From CAWCWK01 sp963842125 (GTDB lineage Bacteria; Pseudomonadota; Alphaproteobacteria; Rhizobiales; CAWCWK01), in assembly GCA_963842125.1 (NCBI GenBank), contig CAWJFE010000005.1, positions 1,550,001 through 1,614,000 on the forward strand: 64,000 nt of DNA. Reading direction: 5' to 3'. A program made the position numbers and the translations under genes. The notes under the pieces are model-generated. The model worked only from the letters and a program-made list of their open reading frames with translations. It was not told where the DNA came from and did not search any database. Positions 33,083-41,728 of the stretch are shown here, in pieces (positions within the stretch are counted from its first letter, which is position 1; each line of letters opens with the position of its first letter).

Positions 33083-33738
33083 GTGTCTTCCTTCCAACGC
33101 GCGATCGCAGCGCGCAAATGCGGAACGGCTTCTGCCTCGAACCAGGGATTGCGGCGAAGCCAGATATTGTTGCGCGGGCTCGGGTGGGGCAGCGGAAAGA
33201 GGATAGGCCGCTTTGGCAGCGCCGTGATGCGTTGCCAGTCCTTCACCGTCTCCGTCAACGTCCGGCCCGCGTTCGAGCCGAGATGGTGTCGTATCGAATG
33301 CCATCCGACGAGGAGCATCAGCCCGACCTGCGGCATCGCGTTGAAGATCGGTCCATGCCACCGCGGGGCGCATTCGGGCCGGGGTGGAAGGTCACCGCCC
33401 GCGCCCTTGCCGGGATAGCAGAACCCCATCGGGATGATCGCGACCGTACCAGCATCGTGAAACGCCTCCATGGACAGCCCCATCCACTCGCGCAGGCGAA
33501 CGCCGGAGGAATCGTAGAACGGTCGACCGGAGGCGTGCGCCTTTGACCCGGGCGCCTGGCTCGCAATCACGATTCGCGCCTTCGTCGACACCCGCAGGAT
33601 CGGGTTCGGCTCGACCGGGAGAGGCGGCGATACCAACGGCGCATCGCGGCAAATTCGGCAGATCCGCGCGCGTTTCTCCAGCGCGTCGAGGTCGCATCCC
33701 CGATTTGAGACAGGCGTAGCATCCGTCGACTTAACCAT
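33079..33738 (-). CDS. Uracil-DNA glycosylase superfamily protein with Fe-S-type cysteines
   Basis: A 219-aa protein of the UDG fold, distinct from the one at 9,090. RICRICRDAPL gives a CxxC pair near residue 27, and GFCYPGKGAGGDLPPRPECA near residues 105-125 gives a second pair, as in Fe-S UDGs. The motif-1 region is IVIASQAPGSKAHASGRPFY and the His motif is LPHPSPRNN near residue 185. Substrate specificity is unknown. It is translationally coupled to the enoyl-CoA hydratase gene, an odd but common alphaproteobacterial neighbour pair. Confidence 0.85.
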   Translation of the reverse strand: MVKSTDATPVSNRGCDLDALEKRARICRICRDAPLVSPPLPVEPNPILRVSTKARIVIASQAPGSKAHASGRPFYDSSGVRLREWMGLSMEAFHDAGTVAIIPMGFCYPGKGAGGDLPPRPECAPRWHGPIFNAMPQVGLMLLVGWHSIRHHLGSNAGRTLTETVKDWQRITALPKRPILFPLPHPSPRNNIWLRRNPWFEAEAVPHLRAAIARWKEDT

Positions 33739-33785
33739 TCCAAGGCAATGTTCGAGGCGGGACTGAGGTTGCGTAAGGGTCCATC

Positions 33786-35303
33786 ATGGCCGTCGTGGAA
33801 GGAGCATTGAGTGAGGGCGCACGCCGTCAGCTCGATCGTGAGCGCGAGCGGCGCATCGCCATGTCGTCCGCCGTTCGCGAGACGCGCTACAAGCTGGCCT
33901 CCAACACCGACCTGCGCCTCGACTTCGATCAGGAGATCACGCTCAGCTACGTCGCCAGCCGGTGCGGCGGACGCTGGGTCATTCCGGGAATGGCGATCTG
34001 CGCCGCCGCGATCGCGCTCATTTGGGTAAGGCCGGAACTGGTCTTTCTCTGGTTCTCTGCGCTCATTCTGACCCACCATGCGGTCGTCCGCACGTGCCGC
34101 GAAGCCGTGGCGAAGCTCGCCGACCATGTGGCGCCGCACACCGTGCGCCGCGATCTTCGCGCGATGGAATTGATGCTCAGCTTCACCTGGGGCTCGTTCG
34201 CGCTCCTCTTCATCGGTGAAACGGCCGTCGAGATCCTCACCTTTCTTCTCGCCGTCCACCTCCTGTCCACCGCCGTCACGACGATGCTGACGGGCAGCAT
34301 TCCAGCCATGGTCCTCTTGGCGACGGCGCCGATCACCATAGCCTTCGCGATCGTTCTCGCCGCCACCCAGAGCGCGCTGGGCATGGCGCTGATGGTCACG
34401 ACGCTCCTCGTGCAGGCCCTGTTCCTTCTGCAGTCTCATCGACAGCACAAGATCGAGGTCACCGTCCTCGATCATCAGACGCAGAAGGACGCACTGATCG
34501 TCGATCTCGAGGACGCCAAGGCCAAATCGGACGAAGCGCGGCGACAGGCGGAGATCGCGAGTCTCGCCAAGTCTCGCTTCCTCGCCACGATGAGCCACGA
34601 GCTTCGCACACCGCTCAATGCGATTCTCGGCTTCTCGGAGGTGATGCAGAACGAGCTTTTCGGGCCGCATTCCAACGAGAACTACAAGAGCTACGCGGGC
34701 GATATCTACGATAGCGGCAAGCATCTCCTCAACGTGATCAACGAGATCCTCGATCTCTCCCGCATCGAGGCCGGCCGGTTCGAGCTTAACGAGACGCGCG
34801 TCTCGCTGATGGGAACGCTAGAGGAATCATCCCGGCTCGTCTCCATGCGCGCGAAGCAAAAGGGCATCGAACTCGTCGAGAACTACGAGGACGGCATGCC
34901 GGATCTCTGGGCCGACGAGAAGGCGCTGCGGCAGATCGCGCTCAATCTCCTGTCGAACGCGGTCAAGTTCACGCCATCGGGGGGTACCGTCACTATGACG
35001 GCGGGCTGGACGCGGGACGGCGGTCAGTACCTCGCCGTCGCCGACACCGGCCAAGGAATCCCCGAAGAGGAACTCGATATCGTCCTGACGAGCTTCGGCC
35101 AGGGCGACGCGGCACGAAAGGCCGCCGAGCAGGGCACCGGCCTCGGCCTGCCCATCGTCAAGGCGCTCGCCGAGATGCATGGCGGCCGCCTCCGCCTGGA
35201 AAGCGAGGTGCGCGTCGGCACGACCGTGACGATTGGCCTCCCCGCCTCCCGCGTCATGTCGGCCCTGCCGTTCGAGAAGACCGAGCTTCGCAAGGCGAGC
35301 TAG
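33786..35303 (+). CDS. Membrane sensor histidine kinase
   Basis: A 505-aa protein with about six transmembrane helices between residues 60 and 215 (for example WVIPGMAICAAAIALIW and LTFLLAVHLLSTAVTTML) and a short coiled coil. The HisKA domain has its phospho-acceptor His in FLATMSHELRTPLNAILGFS near residue 270. The HATPase domain has the N box NLLSNAVKFTPSGG, G1 VADTGQGIPEEE and G2 GTGLGLPIVKALAEMHGG. No PAS domain is seen and no response regulator is adjacent, so it is an orphan kinase whose output is unknown. The gene is single and converges with cobT. Confidence 0.93.
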   Translation: MAVVEGALSEGARRQLDRERERRIAMSSAVRETRYKLASNTDLRLDFDQEITLSYVASRCGGRWVIPGMAICAAAIALIWVRPELVFLWFSALILTHHAVVRTCREAVAKLADHVAPHTVRRDLRAMELMLSFTWGSFALLFIGETAVEILTFLLAVHLLSTAVTTMLTGSIPAMVLLATAPITIAFAIVLAATQSALGMALMVTTLLVQALFLLQSHRQHKIEVTVLDHQTQKDALIVDLEDAKAKSDEARRQAEIASLAKSRFLATMSHELRTPLNAILGFSEVMQNELFGPHSNENYKSYAGDIYDSGKHLLNVINEILDLSRIEAGRFELNETRVSLMGTLEESSRLVSMRAKQKGIELVENYEDGMPDLWADEKALRQIALNLLSNAVKFTPSGGTVTMTAGWTRDGGQYLAVADTGQGIPEEELDIVLTSFGQGDAARKAAEQGTGLGLPIVKALAEMHGGRLRLESEVRVGTTVTIGLPASRVMSALPFEKTELRKAS

Positions 35304-35408
35304 CTTGGGGCGTGTCCGGTTCATATTCATTCGCCGAACGCGCTCTAGCGCCTTGTTTTAGCACGGTTCCTTACGCTGCAGTGCTATCGCACCTCCGCTG
35401 GAACGGCG

Positions 35409-36440
35409 CTAGCTGCGCCCGGCCACGCTCGCTTCTTCGAAGGTCGCCATGCCGATATGGGTCGCGGCGGCCGCCTTCACGATCCCGGCGGCAAGTGCTG
35501 CCCCCGTGCCCTCCCCCAGCCGCATGCCCAGGTCGAGGAGCGGCGTGACGTCCATTTTGTCGAGATAGCGCTGGTGCGCGGGCTCCGCGGACACATGAGC
35601 GAAGAGGCAATGGTCGAGCCCCTTCGGCGAGACCGAATGAACGATCGCCGCCGCCGAGGTCGCGACGAAACCATCGATCAAGACCGGCGCATCCGCATAA
35701 CGCCCCGCGATGATGGCACCCACCATGGCCGCCACTTCGCGCCCGCCGAGCCGGCGCAGGAGTTCGAGAGGATGGGGCGCATCGTCCTCATGCCGACCGA
35801 GGGCTTGCGATATCGCTGCGTGCTTTCGTGCGAGCCCTTCATCGTCCAGCCCCGTCCCCGGCCCCACCCACAAGTCCGGCGTCTCGCCATAGAGGGCGCA
35901 CCCGAGTGCGGACGCGATCGTCGTGTTGCCGATGCCCATTTCGCCGAGGCAGAGGAGGTCGATCTCGCCCGCGACCGCTTCCATGCCGAAGGCGATCGTC
36001 GCGGCCAGCCCGGCAGCATCGAACGCGTCCGCTTCCGTGATATCGGGCGTCGGCACTTCGAGCGCGAGATCGAGAACCTTGAGCGCCAGACCGTGCGTCA
36101 GGCAGATCTGATTGATGGCGGCGCCGCCCGCACGAAAGTTGTCGACCATTGCGGCCGTGACGGATGACGGATAGGCGCTCACTCCCTTGACCGCCACGCC
36201 GTGGTTCGCCGCGAAAACGGCGACCGTCGGCTTGTCCACCCTTGGTGGTGCGCGGCGCTGCCAACGGGCGAGCCATTCGGCGATATCCTCTAGCCGGCCG
36301 AGCGATCCGGCGGGCTTTGTCAATTGTGCGTCCCGCCGACGCACAGCCGCTTCCGATTCGAGGTCCGGTCCGGGCATATCGACAATGAGCTTGGCGATAT
36401 CGGCGAGGGGGCCGGCCGGGAGGTATCGCATATCGGACAT
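35409..36440 (-). CDS. cobT: Nicotinate-nucleotide--dimethylbenzimidazole phosphoribosyltransferase
   Basis: A 343-aa enzyme of late cobalamin assembly that makes alpha-ribazole phosphate from NaMN and DMB. Signatures are AQLTKPAGSLGRLEDIAEWL near residue 45, VFAANHGVAVKGVSAYP near 80, GEMGIGNTTIASAL near 175, and the catalytic Glu in LGMRLGEGTGAALA near 317. I start at ATG 36,438-36,440 behind AAGGG; ATG three codons in is possible. It diverges from cobS across 76 bp, too short to hold a cobalamin riboswitch. Confidence 0.95.
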   Translation of the reverse strand: MSDMRYLPAGPLADIAKLIVDMPGPDLESEAAVRRRDAQLTKPAGSLGRLEDIAEWLARWQRRAPPRVDKPTVAVFAANHGVAVKGVSAYPSSVTAAMVDNFRAGGAAINQICLTHGLALKVLDLALEVPTPDITEADAFDAAGLAATIAFGMEAVAGEIDLLCLGEMGIGNTTIASALGCALYGETPDLWVGPGTGLDDEGLARKHAAISQALGRHEDDAPHPLELLRRLGGREVAAMVGAIIAGRYADAPVLIDGFVATSAAAIVHSVSPKGLDHCLFAHVSAEPAHQRYLDKMDVTPLLDLGMRLGEGTGAALAAGIVKAAAATHIGMATFEEASVAGRS

Positions 36441-36516
36441 ATGGTCCCTTGGAGATGGCGAGGCTTGCGGATTGCGCCGGAACGCGCCAAGCGGAAGCGT
36501 CAGGAGAGGAGCGGGC

Positions 36517-37287
36517 GTGCGGCCGGTCATAGCAGCGTTGTGGCGCGATGCCAGGGGCGCCCTCGGCTTCTTCACGCGCCTGCCCGTGCGCTGCGACGAC
36601 GCGGAGCCGAGCTCGCTTCGCATGGCGCCCGTGGCAGGCGTCGTCGTGGGCACCGTAGGCGGCCTGACAATCGGATTGGCGACGCTTGCGAACCTGTCTC
36701 CGTCACTCGCGGCGCTGACCTGCGTCCTCGCCCTGATCGTCACGACAGGCGCCCTCCATGAGGATGGACTGGCCGATCTCTGCGATGCGTTGGGCGCCAG
36801 GTCGCGCGAGCGGCGGCTGGACATCATGCGAGACAGCCGGATCGGGACCTATGGCGTCTGCGCCCTCGCCGTCTCGCTGATGCTGCGCGTGGTGCTGATC
36901 GCCGGCCTCATCGAGGTAGGCGGCACGCTCGGCGTCACCGCCGTGATCGCCGGCGAGGCACTATCGCGAACCTTGTGCCTCTGGCCGCTCTACCGTCTCC
37001 CTCCGGCGCGGGATGACGGGTTGGGCGCATGGACGGGCGGCGTCTCCGGCGCACGGATCGCCTTCGCCGGCACACTGACGATCCCCGTCCTCGTCGGCGC
37101 GACCTTCGCGATCGGATGGATCGCCATAGCAGTCGCTACGCTGGCCGCCTTCGCCATAGCCGAACTAACGACCCGCGCGGCACGCCGTCTCATCGGCGGC
37201 CAGACGGGCGACGTCGCCGGCGCGACGCAGCAACTCTCAAGCCTGGCCTTTCTCTACGCGTTGACTATTTGCATCGCGAACATCTGA
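36517..37287 (+). CDS. cobS: Adenosylcobinamide-GDP ribazoletransferase
   Basis: A 256-aa polytopic inner-membrane enzyme that joins AdoCbi-GDP to alpha-ribazole. It has GALGFFTRLPVR at the N-terminus, the catalytic-region motif LHEDGLADLCDALGARSRER near residue 75 and DSRIGTYG near residue 105, with about six membrane helices. The GTG at 36,517 is chosen for the AGGAGAGGAG ribosome site 5-6 nt upstream; the longer frame is antisense to cobT. It pairs divergently with cobT and is followed by the DUF1289 gene. Confidence 0.92.
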   Translation: MRPVIAALWRDARGALGFFTRLPVRCDDAEPSSLRMAPVAGVVVGTVGGLTIGLATLANLSPSLAALTCVLALIVTTGALHEDGLADLCDALGARSRERRLDIMRDSRIGTYGVCALAVSLMLRVVLIAGLIEVGGTLGVTAVIAGEALSRTLCLWPLYRLPPARDDGLGAWTGGVSGARIAFAGTLTIPVLVGATFAIGWIAIAVATLAAFAIAELTTRAARRLIGGQTGDVAGATQQLSSLAFLYALTICIANI

Positions 37288-37297
37288 AGGACGACCC

Positions 37298-37489
37298 GTG
37301 GCCTCATCGCCTTGCATCAAGATCTGCCAGATCGACGAAAGCACGCATCTCTGTCGTGGCTGCGGGCGCAGCCTGCGCGAGATTGGCGGATGGGGCGGGA
37401 TGACGGAGGCGGAACGCCAACGTATCATGGCCGCACTGCCCGACCGGCTTGCGACGTTGGAGCCGCCGACAGAGGCTGCCGCGTCCTGA
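37298..37489 (+). CDS. DUF1289 small cysteine-rich protein
   Basis: A 63-aa protein starting at GTG, 10 bp after cobS. SPCIKICQIDESTHLCRGCG has four cysteines in the CxxxC...CxxC spacing of DUF1289, followed by RSLREIGGWGGMTEAERQRI. It is a probable metal-binding (zinc or Fe-S) protein of unknown role, frequently placed beside core genes in Proteobacteria. Confidence 0.9.
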   Translation: MASSPCIKICQIDESTHLCRGCGRSLREIGGWGGMTEAERQRIMAALPDRLATLEPPTEAAAS

Positions 37490-37490
37490 A

Positions 37491-38189
37491 ATGATGTTCG
37501 CGGCCCTCTTCATCGCCTGCGCGGCAATCGCAATCGTCGGTGCGCAATATCTCGGCTTCATCGACGCACCGCAGGCCGGCACGGCCGCCGATCTCGCGCG
37601 GTGGGTCGCGCTGCTGGCCGTCATCGCCTATGCGCTCGGCCAGGTCTACCGCACGCGGGTGGGTGACGTGCTGACTTCGGCAGCCGTGTGGCTCGGGCTC
37701 GGTCTCGTTCTGGTGACCGGTTATAGCTATCGCGGCGAGTTGCAGACGGTCGTCCAGCGTGTCGGTGTCGATCTCCTACCGGCCGGCACGATCGTCTCCG
37801 AGGGCGGCGACGTGAAGGTGCGCCGATCCGCCAACGGGCATTATGGATTGACGGCGCTCGTCGGTGACCGGCCCATAGAGTTCATGATCGATACGGGCGC
37901 CACCCATACGACGCTCAATCACGAGACAGCGGCGCTGATGGGCTTCGATATCGCGGACCTGGACTTCACCGTGCCGGTGAATACTGCGAACGGTATGACC
38001 TTCGCCGCACCGGCTTCGATAGACAGGCTAGACGTCGGGCCAATCCGGGTGGAAGAGCTGCGCGTTCTCGTCGCGCGTCCGGGTGCGCTGAGCGCGAACC
38101 TGTTGGGGCTCAACTTTCTCGACCAGCTCAGCTCCTACGAGGTCAAGGATCGCACCATGACCTTGCGGGCCGACGCGCTAGACCGATAG
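37491..38189 (+). CDS. Membrane-anchored clan AA aspartic protease (TIGR02281 type)
   Basis: A 232-aa protein beginning 1 nt after the DUF1289 stop, at tandem ATGs. It has two or three N-terminal hydrophobic segments (FAALFIACAAIAIVGAQYLG, WVALLAVIAYALGQ and AAVWLGLGLVLVTGY), then a retropepsin-like domain. The active site is FMIDTGATHTTLNHE near residue 130, with the flap region VPVNTANG and the C-terminal LLGLNFLDQLSSYEV. Such proteins are single-domain aspartic proteases that dimerise in the periplasm; targets are unknown. Its end overlaps the convergent TauE/SafE gene by 12 bp. Confidence 0.9.
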   Translation: MMFAALFIACAAIAIVGAQYLGFIDAPQAGTAADLARWVALLAVIAYALGQVYRTRVGDVLTSAAVWLGLGLVLVTGYSYRGELQTVVQRVGVDLLPAGTIVSEGGDVKVRRSANGHYGLTALVGDRPIEFMIDTGATHTTLNHETAALMGFDIADLDFTVPVNTANGMTFAAPASIDRLDVGPIRVEELRVLVARPGALSANLLGLNFLDQLSSYEVKDRTMTLRADALDR

Positions 38190-38996
38190 CAGAAAGCGTA
38201 CGCCAACGGTGAGGAGGAACACGCCGAAACCGATCTCCAAGACCCTCTTCGGCACACGGTGCGCGATCTGCACGCCATAGGGGGCTACGAAGAACGTGAT
38301 GGGGATGTAGAGCGCGATGGCGGCGAGGTTGACGTAGCCGAGCGAGAAGGCCGGACGCCCCTCCACACCCCAACCCGTCAGCACGAACCCCAAGGTGCCG
38401 GGTACGCTGATGAGGACGCCAATGAAGGATGCCGTCCCGATGGCCTGGCGCAGATCGCGCCCGTGGAGCGTCATGATCGTGTTGGTGACGACGCCGCCGC
38501 CAATGCCCATCATCACCGAGACGTAGCCGATGAGTACGCCATAGGCGCCGAGCCAGGGCTGGCCCGGCAGATCGGCGGCGATACGCCAGGACGTCTTGGC
38601 GAAGATCATCTTGACCGCGATCACCAGGGCGATGATCGCGAATATGATCCGCAAGTCGCGCCCGGAGACGAAGGCGGCCATCACCGTGCCCGCCGCGACG
38701 CCGCCTATCACCCAGACGGTCCAGCGTCTGAGCAGCATCCGGTCGGGCGTGCCCCGGGCAAGATGCGCGCGGTAGGAGCGCAGAGATGTCGGCACGATGA
38801 TACCGAGCGACGTGCCGACCGCGACATGCATCCGCACCGCCTCGGGCACCTCGAGGACGTCCAGAAACCGATAGAGCACCGGCACGATGATCGCGCCGCC
38901 GCCAATGCCGAACGCCCCGGCCAAAAGCCCCGCCACGACGCCCGAGAGTGCCAGTCCGGCGAGGAGCGCGAGCGTGTCAGGGCCGAATAGGTCCAT
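38178..38996 (-). CDS. TauE/SafE family membrane permease
   Basis: A 272-aa protein with about eight membrane helices. FGIGGGAIIVPVLYRFLDVL near residue 30 and MMGIGGGVVTNTIMTLHGRD near residue 165 are the paired glycine-rich repeats of the TauE/SafE (DUF81) family, proposed exporters of sulfite or organosulfur anions. The substrate is unknown. Its ATG overlaps the dusA stop by one base, so it is the last gene of a dusA-permease pair. Confidence 0.92.
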   Translation of the reverse strand: MDLFGPDTLALLAGLALSGVVAGLLAGAFGIGGGAIIVPVLYRFLDVLEVPEAVRMHVAVGTSLGIIVPTSLRSYRAHLARGTPDRMLLRRWTVWVIGGVAAGTVMAAFVSGRDLRIIFAIIALVIAVKMIFAKTSWRIAADLPGQPWLGAYGVLIGYVSVMMGIGGGVVTNTIMTLHGRDLRQAIGTASFIGVLISVPGTLGFVLTGWGVEGRPAFSLGYVNLAAIALYIPITFFVAPYGVQIAHRVPKRVLEIGFGVFLLTVGVRFLLSV

Positions 38997-39982
38997 TATG
39001 CCGCGAGGGCTTTGTCGCTCTCCACGGCGTCGAGGGCGCGGAGGATGACGGTCTCGTCAGCGCCCTCGCCCACGGCCTCGGTCGTCAGGATACGCCGCCA
39101 CGCGCGCGCCCCGGGGCACGATTGGTAGAGCCCGATCATATGCCGGGTCACGCTCGCCACCCGAATGCCGAGCGCACGCTGTCGGCGGACATAGGGAAGC
39201 ATCGCCAGCGCGACATCGGCGCGCTCGACGTTTCCGTCCTCGCCATAGAATGTTCGGTCAACTCCGGCGAGGATCCACGGAGACTGATAGGCCGCGCGAC
39301 CGAGCATGACGCCGTCGAGATCGTCATGCGCTTCAACCACTTCGTCGAGCGTCTTCAAACCACCGTTGAGCACGATGGGCACGTTCGGGTACCGTACTTT
39401 CAAACGCCTTACTCGGTCGTAGTCGAGTGGCGGGATCTCGCGGTTCTGCTTCGGGTCGAGGCCCTGCAGCCAGGCTTTCCGAGCATGGACGATAAGGGCG
39501 TCCGCGCCGTTCTCGATGACCGCGTCGGCCAAAGCATCGAGCGCGGGGCCGGTGTCCTGATCGTCTATACCGAGCCGGCATTTCACGGTGACCGGGACGT
39601 CCACGGCCGCCTTCATCGACGCCACGCAGGCACCGACGAGATCCGGTTCGGCCATAAGGCATGCGCCGAACCTACCGGCAGACACGCGTGACGAGGGGCA
39701 GCCACAGTTGAGGTTTATCTCGTCATAGCCGTAGGCGGCGCCGATCTCTGCCGACCGCGCGAGATCGTCCGGATCCGAACCGCCGAGCTGAAGCGCGACG
39801 GGATGCTCCTCCTCGTTGAAGCCGAGCAGCCTGTCGCGATCGCCGTGAATGATGGCGCCGGTCGTCACCATTTCGCTATAGAGGCGCCCGCGCTGCGTCA
39901 GCAGACGGTGGAAGTACCGGCAATGCCTGTCGGTCCAGTCCATCATGGGCGCGACGGTAAAGCGCCAGCGGTCGTCCGCCAT
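38996..39982 (-). CDS. dusA: tRNA-dihydrouridine(20/20a) synthase
   Basis: A 328-aa FMN enzyme that reduces uridines in the tRNA D loop. It has RFTVAPMMDWTDRHCRYFHR at residue 7, the catalytic Cys in INLNCGCPSSRVSAGRFGAC near 92, VKCRLGIDDQD near 140, the FMN phosphate site IVLNGGLKT near 210 and VMLGRAAYQSPW near 230. It is full length. I start at ATG 39,980-39,982; the upstream open frame is antisense to the M42 peptidase gene, whose stop is 9 bp away. Confidence 0.93.
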   Translation of the reverse strand: MADDRWRFTVAPMMDWTDRHCRYFHRLLTQRGRLYSEMVTTGAIIHGDRDRLLGFNEEEHPVALQLGGSDPDDLARSAEIGAAYGYDEINLNCGCPSSRVSAGRFGACLMAEPDLVGACVASMKAAVDVPVTVKCRLGIDDQDTGPALDALADAVIENGADALIVHARKAWLQGLDPKQNREIPPLDYDRVRRLKVRYPNVPIVLNGGLKTLDEVVEAHDDLDGVMLGRAAYQSPWILAGVDRTFYGEDGNVERADVALAMLPYVRRQRALGIRVASVTRHMIGLYQSCPGARAWRRILTTEAVGEGADETVILRALDAVESDKALAA

Positions 39983-39990
39983 GGCCGGCC

Positions 39991-41037
39991 TCAGTGCTCG
40001 GATAGGTAGGCGACCAGGATATCCTTCGCCGCCTGGAGGTCGTCGCGATGGATCATCTCGGTCACCGTGTGGATGTAGCGCGTGCCCACGACGAGACCGA
40101 CTGCACGGGCGCCGGCCGCTGCCTGCTGTGCCGCCGCGCCGTCCTGCCCGCCGCGCGAGAGGATGCAGCGCTGATGCTTGATCCCCTTCGCTGCCGCCAG
40201 CGCCTCGACCTCTTCGATGAGGGCGAGATCGCCAATGAAGCTTGAATCCTTCACCTTCAGTCCGAAGCCGTCGCCCTGAACGGTCACGCGCGAATTGGCC
40301 GGCACGCCGGGCGTATCGACTGCGAGCGTGGTATCGATCCCGAAGCCGATGTCGGGCTTCACGGCGTAGGACGCGGTCTTCGCGCCACGAAGGCCCACCT
40401 CCTCCTGTGCGGTGAAGGCGACGTGGATGTCGCAGGCATGCTCGGCTTCGCTCTCCTTCAGCGCACGCAGCACCTCGATGCCGAGCCAGCACGCGATCCG
40501 GTTATCGAGCGCCTTCGAGACGATCTTCTCGCCGATCTCGATGAGCGGCTCGTCCATCACGACGTAGTCGCCCACGCGCACCTTGTCCTTCGTGTCCTTG
40601 CCAAGGCCGAGGTCGATGAAGAAGTCGGTCGGCTCCGGGATCTTCTTGCGATCCTCGGGGCTCGCCGTGTGAATGGGCTTGCCCGTCGCGTTCATGACGC
40701 CCTTGAGGTCACCATCCTTCGTGCAGACGAGGACGCGGCGACTGAAGAGATTGCGTGGATCGAACCCGCCGACGGGATCGACCGAGACGAACCCCTCGTC
40801 GGAGACGTGGCTGACGAGGAAGCCGATCTCGTCCATGTGGCAGAGGAGCATGATGCGAAGCGGGTCGCCCTCCCCAGCTTTCGTCGCTTTCTTCATCGTC
40901 AGCAGCGAGCCCATCGGGTCGGTATAGCTCTCGTCGACCAGCCCCTCGAGCTCCGCTTCGATGAGCGCCCGAACCCGGTGCTCGCGACCGGGCACGCCCG
41001 GCATTTCGCAAAGGCGGCGAAGGAGATCGATGTTCAT
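39991..41037 (-). CDS. M42 family glutamyl aminopeptidase / endoglucanase-like
   Basis: A 348-aa dinuclear-metal peptidase. Metal ligands and catalytic residues are recognisable: LLCHMDEIGFLV near residue 63, the bridging Asp in SKALDNRIACWLG near 170, the catalytic Glu pair in FTAQEEVGLRGAK near 205, FGIDTTLAVDTPG near 227, and the C-terminal His in YIHTVTEMI near 315. Members trim N-terminal residues from small peptides as dodecamers in the cytoplasm. It starts at ATG 41,035-41,037. It is likely in one transcript with dusA. Confidence 0.92.
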   Translation of the reverse strand: MNIDLLRRLCEMPGVPGREHRVRALIEAELEGLVDESYTDPMGSLLTMKKATKAGEGDPLRIMLLCHMDEIGFLVSHVSDEGFVSVDPVGGFDPRNLFSRRVLVCTKDGDLKGVMNATGKPIHTASPEDRKKIPEPTDFFIDLGLGKDTKDKVRVGDYVVMDEPLIEIGEKIVSKALDNRIACWLGIEVLRALKESEAEHACDIHVAFTAQEEVGLRGAKTASYAVKPDIGFGIDTTLAVDTPGVPANSRVTVQGDGFGLKVKDSSFIGDLALIEEVEALAAAKGIKHQRCILSRGGQDGAAAQQAAAGARAVGLVVGTRYIHTVTEMIHRDDLQAAKDILVAYLSEH

Positions 41038-41122
41038 CGGAAGCGCTTTCTGAGAGGAGCGAGGTGTCGCGCGAGAGCTAATGCCGCGCGGTGTGAGAGG
41101 CAAGCGGACGCATCCGCGCCGA

Positions 41123-41728
41123 CTAGCCTTTCGCGGCGTGCCAGGCCGAGAGCAGTGCGGTCGTCTTCTCGCGCGTCTCCTCCGGTGATTGGCCGGGCTT
41201 GTAGAGGGACGAGCCGAGGCCGGCGCCGCTACAACCCGCCGCGATGTAGTCACCCATCGTCTCGACATCGACACCGCCCACGGCGAAGATTGGCACGTCC
41301 GGCGGCAGCACCGCGCGCATGGCTTTGACGACCTTCGGCGAGATTATCTCGCCCGGAAAGAGCTTGAGACCATCGGCGCCAGCGTCGAGCGCCGCGAACG
41401 CCTCCGTCGGCGTCATCACGCCAGGGAGGGCGACCATTCCGAGGTTCTTGGCACGGCGAATGACCGCCGGGTTCATGTTCGGCGACACGATGAGGCGGCC
41501 ACCGGCCGCGCTCACGCGCTCGGCCTGATCGGGCGTGAGGACAGTGCCGGCACCGATGAGGGCGCGATCGCCGTAGCGCTCGGCGATCGCCGCGATCGAA
41601 TCGTAAGGATCGGGCGAGTTGAGCGGCACCTCGATCGTAAGGATACCGGCGTCCACGAGAACCTCGGCATGCGCCAGCGCCTCCTCGGGGCGCAGGCCGC
41701 GCAGGATTGCGACGAGACCTTCGAGCAT
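41123..41728 (-). CDS. dgoA: 2-dehydro-3-deoxy-6-phosphogalactonate aldolase
   Basis: A 201-aa class I KDPG/KDPGal aldolase that splits KDPGal into pyruvate and glyceraldehyde-3-P. VAILRGLRPEEALAHAEVLV, the Glu of LTIEVPLNSPDPYDSI and the Schiff-base Lys in GADGLKLFPGEIISPKVVKA near residue 125 are present. KDPG specificity cannot be excluded, but the neighbour dgoK and the LNSPDP motif favour the galactonate pathway. It starts at ATG 41,726-41,728, overlapping the dgoK stop by one base (TGATG). Confidence 0.9.
   Translation of the reverse strand: MLEGLVAILRGLRPEEALAHAEVLVDAGILTIEVPLNSPDPYDSIAAIAERYGDRALIGAGTVLTPDQAERVSAAGGRLIVSPNMNPAVIRRAKNLGMVALPGVMTPTEAFAALDAGADGLKLFPGEIISPKVVKAMRAVLPPDVPIFAVGGVDVETMGDYIAAGCSGAGLGSSLYKPGQSPEETREKTTALLSAWHAAKG

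Noticed and set aside
35304..35408. A repeat or terminator between the kinase and cobT
   Set aside because: Short palindromic bits (GGCGCTAGC and similar) occur, but there is no clean stem with a T-tract and no second copy in the window.
36441..36516. Cobalamin riboswitch between cobT and cobS
   Set aside because: The gap is only 76 bp, shorter than the conserved riboswitch core, and no B12-box-like motif was seen.
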